Shown: positions 40,093 to 49,654, numbered from the stretch's first letter. The stretch: DNA of 64,000 bases from an uncultured Polaromonas sp. (GCA_937863225.1 CALMEI010000075.1:1-64000), one strand, 5' to 3'. Numbers and translations are program-made. Notes: generated by a model not told the origin, from the sequence alone.

Positions 40093-41715
40093 TTAAGTCA
40101 GCACCGCTATCGCCACCGCCTCAGCCACCTTAATCCCATCCACCGCCGCGGACAAGATGCCGCCGGCGTAGCTGGCGCCTTCGCCGGCGGGGTAGAGGCC
40201 TTGGGTGTTGATGCTTTGGTAGTTGTCACCTCGCGTCATTTTGATGGGGCTGCTGGTGCGGGTTTCTACGCCGGTTAATACGGCGTCGGGCATGTCAAAG
40301 CCTTTGATTTTTTTGCCGAATGCGGGGAGGGCTTCGCGGATGGCTTCTATGGCGTAGCTGGGTAGTGCGGTGGACAAGTTGCCCAAGGTGACGCCGGGTT
40401 TGTAGGAGGGCTCTACGTTGCCCAGTGTTGTACTGGCTTTGTCTTGCAAAAAGTCACCCACCAGTTGGCCGGGCGCTTGGTAATTGTTGCCACCTAAAAC
40501 ATAAGCGTGCGACTCTAAACTGCGTTGCAAAGCCATACCGGCCAGTGGCGATTTGTTCGGGAAATCACCCGGTGTGATGCCCACAACAATACCTGCATTG
40601 GCATTGCGTTCGTTGCGTGAATACTGGCTCATGCCGTTGGTGACGACGCGTCCAACTTCGCTGGTGGCCGCCACCACAGTGCCACCAGGACACATGCAAA
40701 AGCTGTACACCGCGCGACCATTGTTGGCATGGTGCACCAGCTTGTAATCGGCCGCGCCCAAAATGGGGTTGCCAGCATGTTTGCCCCAGCGCGCTTTGTC
40801 GATGATGCTTTGTGGGTGTTCAATGCGAAAGCCGATGGAGAATGGTTTGGCTTCGATGTAGACACCACGTTGATGCAGCATTTCAAACGTATCGCGTGCG
40901 CTGTGGCCCAGTGCCAGCACCACGTGCTGTGCGGACATTTGGTAAGTTTCGTTTTTCGCAATATCCAGCACGGTAATTGCTTGCAGGCGACCATCCTCAA
41001 TGTGGACATCGGTCAAGCGCTGCTGAAAGCGAATTTCGCCACCCAGCGCAATGATTTGTGCACGCAAATTCTCCACCACTTTGACCAACTTGAAGGTGCC
41101 AATGTGCGGGTGTGCCTCGGTCAAAATGTCGTCAGGTGCACCCGCTTTGACAAATTCTTGCATCACTTTGCGCCCCAAAAAGCGCGGGTCTTTGATTTGG
41201 CTATACAGCTTGCCGTCGGAAAACGTACCTGCACCGCCTTCGCCAAATTGCACATTGCTTTCAGGGTGCAGATTGTGCTTGCGCCACAAATCCCACGTGT
41301 CTTTGGTGCGCTCGCGCACAGGTTTGCCACGTTCCAACACAATCGGTTTGAAGCCCATTTGTGCCAACACCAATGCGACAAAAATTCCGCAGGGTCCAAA
41401 GCCCACGACCACAGGTCGCTCTGACAACTGAGCAGGCGCATGTGTCACCGGTTTGTACGCCATGTCGGGCGTGGGGCGTATGTGGGGGTGATCCGGGAAG
41501 CGAGCCATTGTTTCGGCTTCTAACGCAGGGCTTATCAATGTCACATCGACAATGTAGACCTGCAAAATATCGGCTTTACGCGCATCAAAACTGCGTTTGT
41601 GGATGTGCGTGGCCGTTAAATCAGCAGCTGCTATGTGCAGCTTGCCCACGATGGCTTGGGTCAGATCTGCATCGGTATGGGCGAGCGGTAATTTGAGTTC
41701 TGAAATGCGAATCAT
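40093..41715 (-). CDS. FAD-dependent oxidoreductase (COG2509 type)
   Basis: A protein of 540 residues. An N-terminal domain of about 95 residues (LKLPLAHTDADLTQAIVGKL) precedes a dinucleotide-binding motif, VVVGFGPCGIFVAL, and a later FGEGGAGTFSDGKL. The C-terminus has LYPAGEGASYAGGILSAAVDG. It matches a widespread family of uncharacterised NAD(P)/FAD-dependent dehydrogenases. The ATG at 41715 is reasonable. No operon partner is evident, and the physiological substrate is unknown. Confidence 0.85.
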   Translation of the reverse strand: MIRISELKLPLAHTDADLTQAIVGKLHIAAADLTATHIHKRSFDARKADILQVYIVDVTLISPALEAETMARFPDHPHIRPTPDMAYKPVTHAPAQLSERPVVVGFGPCGIFVALVLAQMGFKPIVLERGKPVRERTKDTWDLWRKHNLHPESNVQFGEGGAGTFSDGKLYSQIKDPRFLGRKVMQEFVKAGAPDDILTEAHPHIGTFKLVKVVENLRAQIIALGGEIRFQQRLTDVHIEDGRLQAITVLDIAKNETYQMSAQHVVLALGHSARDTFEMLHQRGVYIEAKPFSIGFRIEHPQSIIDKARWGKHAGNPILGAADYKLVHHANNGRAVYSFCMCPGGTVVAATSEVGRVVTNGMSQYSRNERNANAGIVVGITPGDFPNKSPLAGMALQRSLESHAYVLGGNNYQAPGQLVGDFLQDKASTTLGNVEPSYKPGVTLGNLSTALPSYAIEAIREALPAFGKKIKGFDMPDAVLTGVETRTSSPIKMTRGDNYQSINTQGLYPAGEGASYAGGILSAAVDGIKVAEAVAIAVLT

Positions 41716-41795
41716 TGAAATCTTCCTGGGCTTGTATTTATCAAGCAGAGGTTAGATTTTAGATGGCTTTTATGATGTCACTTTTAACTTGTCAT

Positions 41796-42716
41796 TTACT
41801 CTGTTGGCAAAAAGCCTTCTATCGACAAATAGCGTTCGCCCGTATCGTAGTTAAAGCCCAGCACCGTGGCGTTTTTTGGCAAGTCCGGCAGTTTTTGCGC
41901 AATGGCGGCCAAGGTGGCACCAGAGGAGATGCCAACCAAAATGCCTTCTTCGCGCGCACAACGGCGCGCCATTTCGCGTGCGTCTTCTCCACCGACTTGA
42001 ATTACACCGTCTAACAAAGCGGTGTTCAGGTTTTTGGGGATGAAGCCTGCACCAATGCCTTGAATCGGGTGGGGTGCGGGTTTGCCACCAGAGATAACGG
42101 GGGAATCGACGGGTTCAACCGCAAAAACTTTGAGCTTGGGCCATTTGGCTTTCAGCACTTGGGCGCAACCGGTTAAATGGCCACCTGTGCCCACGCCAGT
42201 GATGAAGGCATCAATGCCATTTGGGAAGTCTGCGATGATTTCCAGCGCGGTGCTGTGCACATGTGCGTCCACATTGGCTGGGTTTTCAAACTGCTGCGGA
42301 ATCCATGCGTCGGGCAAAATGGCAGCCAATTCTTTGGCGCGGGCAATTGCGCCAGACATGCCTAAGGCGCGTGGTGTCAAATCAAAACTGGCACCATAAG
42401 CCAGCATCAAGCGACGGCGCTCAATCGACATGCTGTCGGGCATCACCAACATCAGTTTGTAACCTTTGACAGCAGCTACCATGGCCAGACCCACACCGGT
42501 GTTGCCAGATGTCGGTTCGATGATGGTGGCACCGGGTTTGAGCGCGCCACTTTTTTCTGCGGCTTCTACCATTGAAAGCGCAATGCGGTCTTTGATCGAA
42601 CCGCCAGGGTTGCTGCGCTCTGATTTGATCCACACATTTTGACCTGCACCAAACAAACGGTTGATGCGCACATGCGGCGTGTTGCCGATGGTGTCTAGGA
42701 TGGAATTGGCTTTCAT
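41796..42716 (-). CDS. cysK: Cysteine synthase (O-acetylserine sulfhydrylase)
   Basis: PLP enzyme of 306 residues from the ATG at 42716, which has AAGGAG seven bases upstream; a longer frame upstream has no such signal. The PLP lysine is in [15 protein letters not shown], the substrate loop is [11 protein letters not shown], and the phosphate-binding loop is [10 protein letters not shown]. It makes cysteine from O-acetylserine and sulfide. It resembles both CysK and CysM, and the isoform is not certain. Confidence 0.93.
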   Translation of the reverse strand: MKANSILDTIGNTPHVRINRLFGAGQNVWIKSERSNPGGSIKDRIALSMVEAAEKSGALKPGATIIEPTSGNTGVGLAMVAAVKGYKLMLVMPDSMSIERRRLMLAYGASFDLTPRALGMSGAIARAKELAAILPDAWIPQQFENPANVDAHVHSTALEIIADFPNGIDAFITGVGTGGHLTGCAQVLKAKWPKLKVFAVEPVDSPVISGGKPAPHPIQGIGAGFIPKNLNTALLDGVIQVGGEDAREMARRCAREEGILVGISSGATLAAIAQKLPDLPKNATVLGFNYDTGERYLSIEGFLPTE

Positions 42717-42762
42717 GGCTGTCTCCTTGTCTGTCTTTTTATATACTGCGTGATTGAGGTCA

Positions 42763-43668
42763 TCAGTGCTTTGATTTGGATTGTATATGCTGCACATGCG
42801 CCAATAACGAGCGTTTGGCAATGGGCCACAGATGTGGCGACACATCGTCATACGCGTGTCGCACCCATTCGTCCATACTGGCGTTGGGGTAAGCTTGCAT
42901 CACACCCGCTATTTTTTCATCACGCCCTAAGCGGTGTGCTTTCAGGTGTGCGATCACGTGCAGTGCATCGGACATGACATGGCCGTGCGCTGGCAAGATG
43001 TGGGTAAGGTCGTGCTGTTGGCACAGGTGCGTCAAGGTATCCAATGATGCCAAATAATCACCCATGTGACCATCGGGTGGGTTGATGACGGTGGTGCTGC
43101 CATTCAGTATGTGATCGCCGCTGAACAATATCCCGCATCCAAGTAAAGCCAAACACACATGGTTGGACGCATGGCCAGGCGTGTGAATGGCTTGCAAAAT
43201 ATATGACAAATCAGCCTCAAGCCGGCGTGAAATAAGCCTAAGTTGCTCATTATTTTGTAGCACTGTATCTGGCGTGAAGTAGGAATGCAACTCTGCACCT
43301 TCACCATTGGGCAATCCATAAATGGCGGGGTCGCTGTTGATGGACTGGCGGCACAGCGCTTGCAGTGGCTTGGCGGCAGGGGAATGATCGGGATGCGAAT
43401 GGGTACAGACGATGGCCGCTATATCGCCAAGAGTGGCGTCGTAGAGGCGTTCAATGTGTTCGGCATCATTTGGCCCTGGGTCGATGACGATATAGCCTGT
43501 GTCAACCGTGCCTACGATGTAGCTGTTGGTACCAGGCCCGGTCATCACGCTGGGGTTGGGCGCGGTGAGTCGGCGCACATAGGGTGTGAGTTGTATGGGT
43601 TTTAGGTGCTGCCAATCGTGCTGCGTCATCAAGGCTGTGGGGGCATCATGTTGGGTCATTTCTTTCAT
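42763..43668 (-). CDS. MBL-fold metallo-hydrolase with a repeat-derived insertion
   Basis: With the ATG at 43668 the product has 301 residues; a longer 5' frame is less like the family. The metallo-beta-lactamase motif is [11 protein letters not shown] (HxHxDH), followed by [16 protein letters not shown] and ILPAHGHV, as in LACTB2-like hydrolases. Residues about 136-157 ([19 protein letters not shown]...) are encoded by a copy of the dispersed repeat, where relatives have a short beta turn before HTPGHASNH. All metal ligands are kept. The substrate is unknown. Confidence 0.85.
   Translation of the reverse strand: MKEMTQHDAPTALMTQHDWQHLKPIQLTPYVRRLTAPNPSVMTGPGTNSYIVGTVDTGYIVIDPGPNDAEHIERLYDATLGDIAAIVCTHSHPDHSPAAKPLQALCRQSINSDPAIYGLPNGEGAELHSYFTPDTVLQNNEQLRLISRRLEADLSYILQAIHTPGHASNHVCLALLGCGILFSGDHILNGSTTVINPPDGHMGDYLASLDTLTHLCQQHDLTHILPAHGHVMSDALHVIAHLKAHRLGRDEKIAGVMQAYPNASMDEWVRHAYDDVSPHLWPIAKRSLLAHVQHIQSKSKH
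43201..43262 (+). repeat. Dispersed palindromic repeat, copy inside the MBL hydrolase
   Basis: On the plus strand it runs TATATGACAAATCAGC, CTCAAGCCGGCGTGAAATAA, GCCTAAGTTGCTCATTATTT, TGTAGCAC. It aligns with the intergenic copy at 61028-61090, which also begins TATATGACAAAT. It is read on the minus strand in a different frame from the hscA copy. Confidence 0.7.
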
Positions 43669-43757
43669 GGCATCATTATTGACCAAGTTACAATTGATTG
43701 ATGCATCCAGAAACAAAAACAACACTGCGAAAGCAGAGACATGAAAGCACTTAAAAA

Positions 43758-44531
43758 ATGAAAGCAGTCATCCTTGCCGGTGGATTGGGTACGCGCATCA
43801 GCGAAGAGTCAACCACGCGCCCTAAACCCATGATTGAAATCGGCGGCAAACCGATTTTGTGGCACATCATGAAAATCTATTCGGCCCACGGCATCAATGA
43901 TTTCATTATTTGCTGCGGCTACAAAGGTTATGTCATCAAAGAGTATTTTGCCAATTACTTTTTACACACCTCGGATGTCACTTTTGACATGGCCAACAAC
44001 AAAATGGAAGTGCACCAACAATCGGCTGAACCATGGAAAGTGACCTTGGTTGACACAGGCGAGAACACCATGACCGGCGGGCGCTTGAAACGCGTGTCGG
44101 ATTATTTGAAAAACGAAGAAGCCTTTTGCTTCACTTACGGCGACGGTGTGTCCGACATCGACATCACCGCGCAATTGGCTTTTCACAAAGCCCACGGCAA
44201 ACAAGCCACCATCACCTCCATCACACCCCCCGGACGCTATGGTGCATTGGACATGCAGGGGAACCAAGTCAAAGGTTTTGCAGAAAAGAAACCCGGCGAC
44301 GGAGGCGCATTCAACGGTGGATTTTTCATCTTGTCGCCCAAAGTCATTGCGCAAATCAAAGACGATACCGTTTCATGGGAAAACGAACCGCTGCAAAACT
44401 TGGCGCACAGTGGCGAGCTCATCGCCTACCGCCATGAAGGCTTCTGGCAACCGATGGACACCTTGCGCGAAAAAAACATGCTAGAAGGTTTGTGGGCCAG
44501 CGGCCAAGCACCGTGGAAGGTGTGGGTCTAA
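43758..44531 (+). CDS. rfbF: Glucose-1-phosphate cytidylyltransferase
   Basis: Sugar nucleotidyltransferase of 257 residues with the signature [20 protein letters not shown] and the RfbF-type segments [17 protein letters not shown] and [14 protein letters not shown]. It makes CDP-glucose, the first step to CDP-linked 3,6-dideoxyhexoses of O-antigens. It stands alone: no CDP-glucose dehydratase or other surface sugar genes are nearby. A copy of the dispersed repeat follows directly and may terminate its transcript. Confidence 0.93.
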   Translation: MKAVILAGGLGTRISEESTTRPKPMIEIGGKPILWHIMKIYSAHGINDFIICCGYKGYVIKEYFANYFLHTSDVTFDMANNKMEVHQQSAEPWKVTLVDTGENTMTGGRLKRVSDYLKNEEAFCFTYGDGVSDIDITAQLAFHKAHGKQATITSITPPGRYGALDMQGNQVKGFAEKKPGDGGAFNGGFFILSPKVIAQIKDDTVSWENEPLQNLAHSGELIAYRHEGFWQPMDTLREKNMLEGLWASGQAPWKVWV

Positions 44532-44549
44532 AATTTATAAGAAATTGAC

Positions 44550-44596
44550 CTGTAGACGGCGTATTTATTGCCTAGACTGCTATTAAATATATAGCA
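44550..44596 (+). repeat. Dispersed palindromic repeat after rfbF
   Basis: CTGTAGACGGCGTATTTATT, GCCTAGACTGCTATTAAATA, TATAGCA. It is nearly identical to the copies at 14203 and 35178 and lies 19 bases after the rfbF stop. Confidence 0.85.
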
Positions 44597-44614
44597 TTTT
44601 AATTCGTATTCAGC

Positions 44615-45046
44615 ATGTTCAAAAAATACATCATCCCCATTTTGATGGCAGCCGCCTTGGTGGCGGCGTTCCAATATTACAGCTGGAAAGGCGTGGCTTT
44701 GGTGGGGACGGGTTTGGTGTTTTGGTTGCTGATGCATTTCAATCGCACCATGCAAGTGCTCAAACGCGCGGCAAATCGGCCGATTGGCTATGTGGACAGC
44801 GCCGTGATGCTCAACGCCAAGTTGAGCCAAGGTGTAACCCTGCTGCATGTGATCGCACTGACCAAATCGTTAGGTGCGCAGCAATCTCCCAAAGACACGC
44901 AACCTGAGGTGTTTCGCTGGACCGACGGCACACAGTCGCATGTCAACTGTACCTTTCATGAAGGTAAATTGTCCGCTTGGACTTTATGGCGACCTGATCA
45001 AAATTCAGCAACGCCTGAGCCCGAAGTGAAACAGTCAGTTCTATAA
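44615..45046 (+). CDS. Small membrane protein of unknown function
   Basis: A protein of 143 residues. The first 45 residues form two hydrophobic segments (YIIPILMAAALVAAFQYYSW and GVALVGTGLVFWLLMHF), followed by a soluble domain with a segment HVIALTKSLGAQQSPKDTQP and a beta-rich end. I do not recognise a characterised family; similar short proteins occur in other Burkholderiales by memory only. It follows the dispersed repeat and precedes a zinc-finger gene. Confidence 0.7.
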   Translation: MFKKYIIPILMAAALVAAFQYYSWKGVALVGTGLVFWLLMHFNRTMQVLKRAANRPIGYVDSAVMLNAKLSQGVTLLHVIALTKSLGAQQSPKDTQPEVFRWTDGTQSHVNCTFHEGKLSAWTLWRPDQNSATPEPEVKQSVL

Positions 45047-45108
45047 CAGGGTATTTCCTTTAAAATTTCACTTTCATCTTTTGAACAGCAATCGGAATTT
45101 TTAGCACC

Positions 45109-45327
45109 ATGTCCACCGCCAAAACCAACCATGCCATTGAACTCCTTGCTTCGGATTTAAACCGCGAAGGCGGCATTTATTGCCCCAGCCCCAGTGCGCA
45201 CATGCAAGTATGGAACTCGCATCCAAAGGTGTTTTTGGACATAGCGCACACGGGCAGCGCCAAGTGCCCATATTGCGGTACCGTTTATGCCCTGAAAGCG
45301 GGCGAGCATGTGGCTGCTGGGCACTGA
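45109..45327 (+). CDS. Zinc-finger domain protein (zf-CHCC type)
   Basis: A protein of 72 residues with the metal-ligand pattern Cys in IYCPSPS, His in VFLDIAHTG and the pair CPYCG near the C-terminus. This is the CHCC fold shared with the NDUFS6 subunit of mitochondrial complex I. Bacterial versions are short stand-alone proteins of unclear role. The ATG at 45109 is the first sensible start. Confidence 0.85.
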   Translation: MSTAKTNHAIELLASDLNREGGIYCPSPSAHMQVWNSHPKVFLDIAHTGSAKCPYCGTVYALKAGEHVAAGH

Positions 45328-45457
45328 GCCTGAGTAGATTTGCCAGCCAATTTCTCCAGCCAACCACGTTCACTTTCACGGTTTGCGTTAAAAGAATTCA
45401 CGCCTAAACGAGCGTGGGGTGAGTGTTTTAGGGCTGATTGCCGCTAACATTGCGCCC

Positions 45458-46660
45458 ATGGCCACCATCACTACCAAAGCGTTAGCAACAGATTTGAACC
45501 CGTTGATTGACCGCATTCAAGCTGCGGCAGCCGCCAAAACACCGTTACGCATTCGCGGTGGTGGCAGCAAAGATTTCTATGGACAAGCGCTGGTGGGTGA
45601 GATTTTGGACACCACCACTTACCCTTGTTTGCTGGGCATCTGCAGCTACGAGCCCAGTGAATTGGTGGTAACCGTCAAAGCGGGTACACCGCTGAATGAA
45701 TTGGAAGCTGCGCTGGCAGAAAAAAACCAATGTTTACCGTTTGAGCCACCGCATTTTGGTCAAACTTGGGATGGCAAGCACATCATGCCAACCTTCGCCA
45801 GCTCACAAACAACCGTTGGCGGCATGGTGGCAGCAGGACTCAGCGGCCCGGCGCGAGCCAGCAGTGGTGCGTTGCGTGATTATGTGTTGGGCGTGGACAT
45901 CATCAACGGCAAAGGCCAGGCGTTGCACTTTGGCGGTACGGTGATGAAAAATGTCGCGGGCTATGACGTCAGCCGATTGATGGCGGGGTCCATGGGTACC
46001 CTGGGACTCATCACAGAAGTGTCGCTCAAAGTGCTGCCCATTGTGCCGGCCGAAGCCACTTTGAAATTTGTGTGTACACAGCAAGAAGCCATCACCATGC
46101 TCAACATCTGGGGTGGCAAGCCATTGCCTTTGAACGCCAGTTGTTGGGTGAAGGATGAAGGTGTGGGCGTGCTTTACGTGCGCTTGCGTGGTGCGGTCGC
46201 GGCGGTCAATGCAGCCATCAAAAACATGGGTGGCGAGTTGCAAAATTCCGCTTCTGGCAATGCGACCGTGGCGGCCGATTGGCAAGCCCTGCGCAACCAA
46301 ACCTTGCCTTTTTTCAATCTCAAAGAAGGTGAATCGTTGTGGCGTTTGAGTGTGCCCGACACCACGCCCGATTTGCAATTGGATGCATATGGAGAAACGC
46401 TGGTGGAATGGCACGGTGCTTTGCGTTGGGTGAAAGTGCGCGCTGAATCTGCCGCCACAAATCCCATGGTATTGCGCGAAATCGCTACTCGTGTGGGTGG
46501 TAATGCTACTATTTTTATAGCTTCTCAGGCAATAAATACGCGGAATACAGCCAGATTTAATCAATTATCTGAGCCATTGCGGCGCATTCACAGGCAATTG
46601 AAGCAAGAGTTTGACCCAGCCGGTATTTTTAACCCTGGTCGCATGTTTGCGGATCTGTAA
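45458..46660 (+). CDS. glcE: Glycolate oxidase FAD-binding subunit GlcE, with a repeat insertion
   Basis: From the ATG at 45458 the product has 400 residues; an upstream GTG extension is less likely. The FAD domain shows RIRGGGSKDFYG, the SSQTTVGGMVAAGLSGPARA region and the C-terminal FDPAGIFNPGRMFADL. GlcE works with GlcD and GlcF to oxidise glycolate to glyoxylate. Residues about 349-366 (NATIFIASQAINTRNTAR) are encoded by a copy of the dispersed repeat, replacing a loop before the final helix. glcF follows 22 bases downstream, but no glcD is present in the window. Confidence 0.92.
   Translation: MATITTKALATDLNPLIDRIQAAAAAKTPLRIRGGGSKDFYGQALVGEILDTTTYPCLLGICSYEPSELVVTVKAGTPLNELEAALAEKNQCLPFEPPHFGQTWDGKHIMPTFASSQTTVGGMVAAGLSGPARASSGALRDYVLGVDIINGKGQALHFGGTVMKNVAGYDVSRLMAGSMGTLGLITEVSLKVLPIVPAEATLKFVCTQQEAITMLNIWGGKPLPLNASCWVKDEGVGVLYVRLRGAVAAVNAAIKNMGGELQNSASGNATVAADWQALRNQTLPFFNLKEGESLWRLSVPDTTPDLQLDAYGETLVEWHGALRWVKVRAESAATNPMVLREIATRVGGNATIFIASQAINTRNTARFNQLSEPLRRIHRQLKQEFDPAGIFNPGRMFADL
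46504..46557 (-). repeat. Dispersed palindromic repeat, copy inside glcE
   Basis: TGCTACTATTTTTATAGCTT, CTCAGGCAATAAATACGCGG, AATACAGCC. It is in the same orientation and reading frame as the copies in the acyl-CoA dehydrogenase and hscA genes. Confidence 0.75.
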
Positions 46661-46682
46661 TTGACTGGGCCCTTGAATCATC

Positions 46683-47915
46683 ATGCAAACCAATTTAGCG
46701 CCTGAATACATCAACACAGCCGATGGACAAGCCGCAGAAGCCATTTTGCGCAAATGTGTGCACTGTGGATTCTGCACCGCGACATGCCCCACTTACCAAT
46801 TGCTGGGCAATGAATTGGACGGTCCACGAGGGCGCATTTATCTGATGAAGCAGGTGTTGGAAGGCCAAACCCCCACACGCGAAACACAATTGCATTTGGA
46901 CCGGTGTTTAACTTGCCGCAACTGCGAAAGCACCTGTCCAAGTGGTGTCAACTATGGTCAGTTGGTAGACATCGGACGCAAATTGGTCGATGCCAAAGTG
47001 GCACGACCTCTGGTAGAAAAGACCATTCGTTGGGCCTTGAAAGAGGGACTCACATCACCTTTGTTTGCGCCTGCCATGGCGATGGGACAATTTGTGCGTC
47101 CTTTGTTGCCCGCCACACTCAAAAACAAAGTTCCCGCTAAACAAGCTGTGGGTCAACTACCTTCACAAAAACACCAACGCAAAGTGCTGATGTTGGAAGG
47201 CTGTGTGCAACCGTCCATGAGCCCGAATATCAACAGCGCTACCAGGAGAGTGTTGGACGCGGCTGGGATTGAAACGCTGCTTGCCAGTAAAGCGGGTTGT
47301 TGTGGCGCGGTGAAGTTTCACTTGAACGATCAAGAGGGCGGCAAAGCACAGATGCGTGCCAACATCGATGCGTGGTGGCCATTGATTGAAAGTGCAGGGA
47401 TTGAGGCGATTGTGATGAATGCATCCGGCTGCGGTGTGACCGTCAAAGAATATGGGCATCTGTTGCACGATGACCCGCAATATGCCGCCAAAGCCAAGTG
47501 TGTGAGCGATTTGACCAAAGATTTGAGCGAATTGTTGCCCGATTTGGTGGGCAGCTTGAAAAGTAAAGTGAATGTTAAAAAAGCGCAGACGGTCACTTTT
47601 CACCCACCTTGCACTTTGCAGCATGGGCAACAATTGCGTGGCGGGGTAGAAAAGCATTTAGGTGAGTTGGGTTTCAATATCAACACCGCTGGTTGCGAAT
47701 CGCACTTGTGTTGTGGCTCAGCGGGGACTTATTCTGTTTTACAAGCCGATTTGGCTTACCAGTTACGCGACCGCAAATTAGGGCACTTGAAGGCCATGCA
47801 TCCGGATGTGATTGTGTCTGCCAATATTGGCTGCATCACACATTTACAAAGTGGGACAGACACACCCGTTAAACATTGGGTGGAGTTGTTGGATGAATCG
47901 CTGACGAATCGCTGA
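46683..47915 (+). CDS. glcF: Glycolate oxidase iron-sulfur subunit GlcF
   Basis: A protein of 410 residues. Two 4Fe-4S motifs are near the N-terminus (KCVHCGFCTATCPTYQ and RCLTCRNCESTCPSG), and two CCG domains lie in the C-terminal half (SKAGCCGAVKFH and ESHLCCGSAGTYS). It passes electrons from the GlcDE flavins towards the membrane. It overlaps nothing and directly follows glcE, so the two are co-expressed. Confidence 0.95.
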   Translation: MQTNLAPEYINTADGQAAEAILRKCVHCGFCTATCPTYQLLGNELDGPRGRIYLMKQVLEGQTPTRETQLHLDRCLTCRNCESTCPSGVNYGQLVDIGRKLVDAKVARPLVEKTIRWALKEGLTSPLFAPAMAMGQFVRPLLPATLKNKVPAKQAVGQLPSQKHQRKVLMLEGCVQPSMSPNINSATRRVLDAAGIETLLASKAGCCGAVKFHLNDQEGGKAQMRANIDAWWPLIESAGIEAIVMNASGCGVTVKEYGHLLHDDPQYAAKAKCVSDLTKDLSELLPDLVGSLKSKVNVKKAQTVTFHPPCTLQHGQQLRGGVEKHLGELGFNINTAGCESHLCCGSAGTYSVLQADLAYQLRDRKLGHLKAMHPDVIVSANIGCITHLQSGTDTPVKHWVELLDESLTNR

Positions 47916-47916
47916 T

Positions 47917-48426
47917 TTAGGCTTTTTGCACCAATCGCGTACCAGCCCATGCATCGTGCCAAAACTGTCGATCGGGGTGCAAACGGCTGAGTTGGGCGTA
48001 GACCAGCACCCAGATTACCACCGATGCCACCGTCTCTAGCGCGGTCAGCGGAATCCAAGCGGCAAGAGGCAATGGTGGTAGCAACCACAGCCAGCTCAGA
48101 ACATATCGTGAAAATGCGCGTTTTTGCGAGATGGCTTGCCCAGTTTTGGCATCAACCACACGGATGTGCCAAGTTTTCATTGCCAAGGTTTGACCCTTGT
48201 GCCAAAACCATGTGAAGTAAATAGCAAAGACCACAAAAAGAAAAGCTTGCAATGCGTGTCGGTTGTCCAGTGCGTGACGTGTTTGACTCAAAGTGCTGAA
48301 CAAGTAGCCCGCAATGAAGACCACACCAAACATCAACAAGCCTTCATAAAACCAGCTCGCCATGCGGCGACCCATGCTGGGTACGGTGACAGTATTTGCA
48401 ACCTCGTTGCCAATAACATGGCTCAT
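47917..48426 (-). CDS. RDD-family membrane protein
   Basis: A protein of 169 residues with about four membrane segments. The RDD signature appears as MGRRMASWFYEGLLMFG, GQTLAMKTWHIRVVDAKTGQ and the late charged HPDRQFWHDAWAGTRLV. The family's role is unclear (some act as ion exchangers). It is the last gene of the minus-strand block with DUF3106, DUF3619 and the sigma factor and ends two bases from glcF. Confidence 0.88.
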   Translation of the reverse strand: MSHVIGNEVANTVTVPSMGRRMASWFYEGLLMFGVVFIAGYLFSTLSQTRHALDNRHALQAFLFVVFAIYFTWFWHKGQTLAMKTWHIRVVDAKTGQAISQKRAFSRYVLSWLWLLPPLPLAAWIPLTALETVASVVIWVLVYAQLSRLHPDRQFWHDAWAGTRLVQKA

Positions 48427-48448
48427 GTGTTCTGCGCTTAGTGGTTAA

Positions 48449-49054
48449 CTAACGGGGATTTTGAGGGGTATTGAGCAAGGCTTTTGGCCTGTCAGTGCCA
48501 GGTTTGGCTGCTATGGCTGTAGGCGCTGTTACAAGCGAAGTACTGGGCTTGAGTGCGGGCGCAGCGCCGGCTACTTTATTGGTTTGATTGTCTTTGGCCA
48601 GTTTCAATTTTTCTTCAGGGCTGAGTGCTTGGTACGCAAGCCATTTGTTTTGCTTATCTTCTGCTGACAATTTTTTAGCTTGTGCAAAATTTTGTCTGGC
48701 TTGTTCACGCTGTTTCTTTGTCAGACTGGCCCATTCTTTCATGCGAAAGTGCAAGGTCGATTGTCCCTCTGGCGACAGCAGGTGATAGCCCACTGAAATA
48801 TCCAGCCATTTTTGTTTTTTAACAGGGGAAATATTGGACCAGACAGACTCAAGCGGTGCCAAAGCGATTTTTTGTGATTCGGTTAATCCAGACCAATTCT
48901 TAGCAGGCGAAGCTGGCGCTGTTGACTTGGCCACAGGCTTTTTAGCAAGTTCATTGGCTGGTTTGCCCGTGACATCTTGTGCATTGGCAAATTGATTCAA
49001 CAATATGACCAATACCGCGATGAGGGTGTGATGGAGAAAAGCTTTCAAAAACAT
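48449..49054 (-). CDS. DUF3106-family secreted protein
   Basis: A protein of 201 residues with an N-terminal signal peptide (AFLHHTLIAVLVILLNQFANA, cut after ANA). A helical repeat-like body follows: WSGLTESQKIALAPLESVW, KQKWLDISVGYHLLSPEGQ, KEWASLTKKQREQARQNF, YQALSPEEKLKLAK. This is the pattern of DUF3106, found in betaproteobacteria next to DUF3619 and a sigma factor. The tail is low-complexity, rich in Ala, Pro and Thr. It is probably periplasmic, of unknown role. Confidence 0.85.
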   Translation of the reverse strand: MFLKAFLHHTLIAVLVILLNQFANAQDVTGKPANELAKKPVAKSTAPASPAKNWSGLTESQKIALAPLESVWSNISPVKKQKWLDISVGYHLLSPEGQSTLHFRMKEWASLTKKQREQARQNFAQAKKLSAEDKQNKWLAYQALSPEEKLKLAKDNQTNKVAGAAPALKPSTSLVTAPTAIAAKPGTDRPKALLNTPQNPR

Positions 49055-49081
49055 GCTGTCGGTAAAGAGATCGGTGAAATA

Positions 49082-49654
49082 TTAAATTTCTTGCACCTGA
49101 TTCACTTCGTTTGTTGACAGCGGTGTCAATGGCATTTGACTTTCTAAGACTGTCGTATCCGCATTCATTTTAAGGAACTGTGCAAAACCAGGATCTACAT
49201 AGGCGCTGGCTGGTAATGTGTCCGTCAATATGTCTGCATCAAGTTCGGCTGCGAATTGCGCTTGCTGGGTGGTTTGGATGTCAGATATGGCAATTAATCC
49301 AGCCACCAATGCCAATAAGGGCAAGAATGACGCAAAGCGATTCCACCAGCTCAAGCCCTCGTCATCAAATGACAAGGTTGCTGATCCACCGCCGCCGTAG
49401 ACCGCTCCGGCTGTTTTAGCCATAGGCGCACGTTTGCGTTTGGAAACAGCCATTTGTCTGGCAATGCGCAGACGTTCAGAAATGTCATGGTGAATATCGG
49501 ATTGCCCAGCTGTCAAACGCGCAGCAATTCGTTGACCAAATTCATCGTGGGACTGTTGCGCAGTTAATGCGACAGTTAATGCGAGAGATTTGGCCACAGT
49601 TGTTGAGTGACCCTTATTTTGTTCTGAGGATAAAGTGTTTTGTAAAGTATTCAT
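49082..49654 (-). CDS. DUF3619-family protein (possible anti-sigma factor)
   Basis: A protein of 190 residues with one membrane helix (WWNRFASFLPLLALVAGLIAI) preceded by a cytoplasmic part with FGQRIAARLTAG and ISERLRIARQMAV and followed by a periplasmic tail. It overlaps the stop of the sigma factor gene by four bases. Position and topology suggest an anti-sigma factor, but that is inference. A glycine run (YGGGGSAT) precedes the membrane segment. Confidence 0.82.
   Translation of the reverse strand: MNTLQNTLSSEQNKGHSTTVAKSLALTVALTAQQSHDEFGQRIAARLTAGQSDIHHDISERLRIARQMAVSKRKRAPMAKTAGAVYGGGGSATLSFDDEGLSWWNRFASFLPLLALVAGLIAISDIQTTQQAQFAAELDADILTDTLPASAYVDPGFAQFLKMNADTTVLESQMPLTPLSTNEVNQVQEI

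Noticed and set aside
48500-48580. GGCTGTAGGCGC...GCGCCGGCTACTTTATTGG inside the DUF3106 gene as another repeat copy
   Set aside because: The core GGCAATAAAT/ATTTATTGCC and the ATAGCA arm are missing, and the region encodes an ordinary low-complexity tail.
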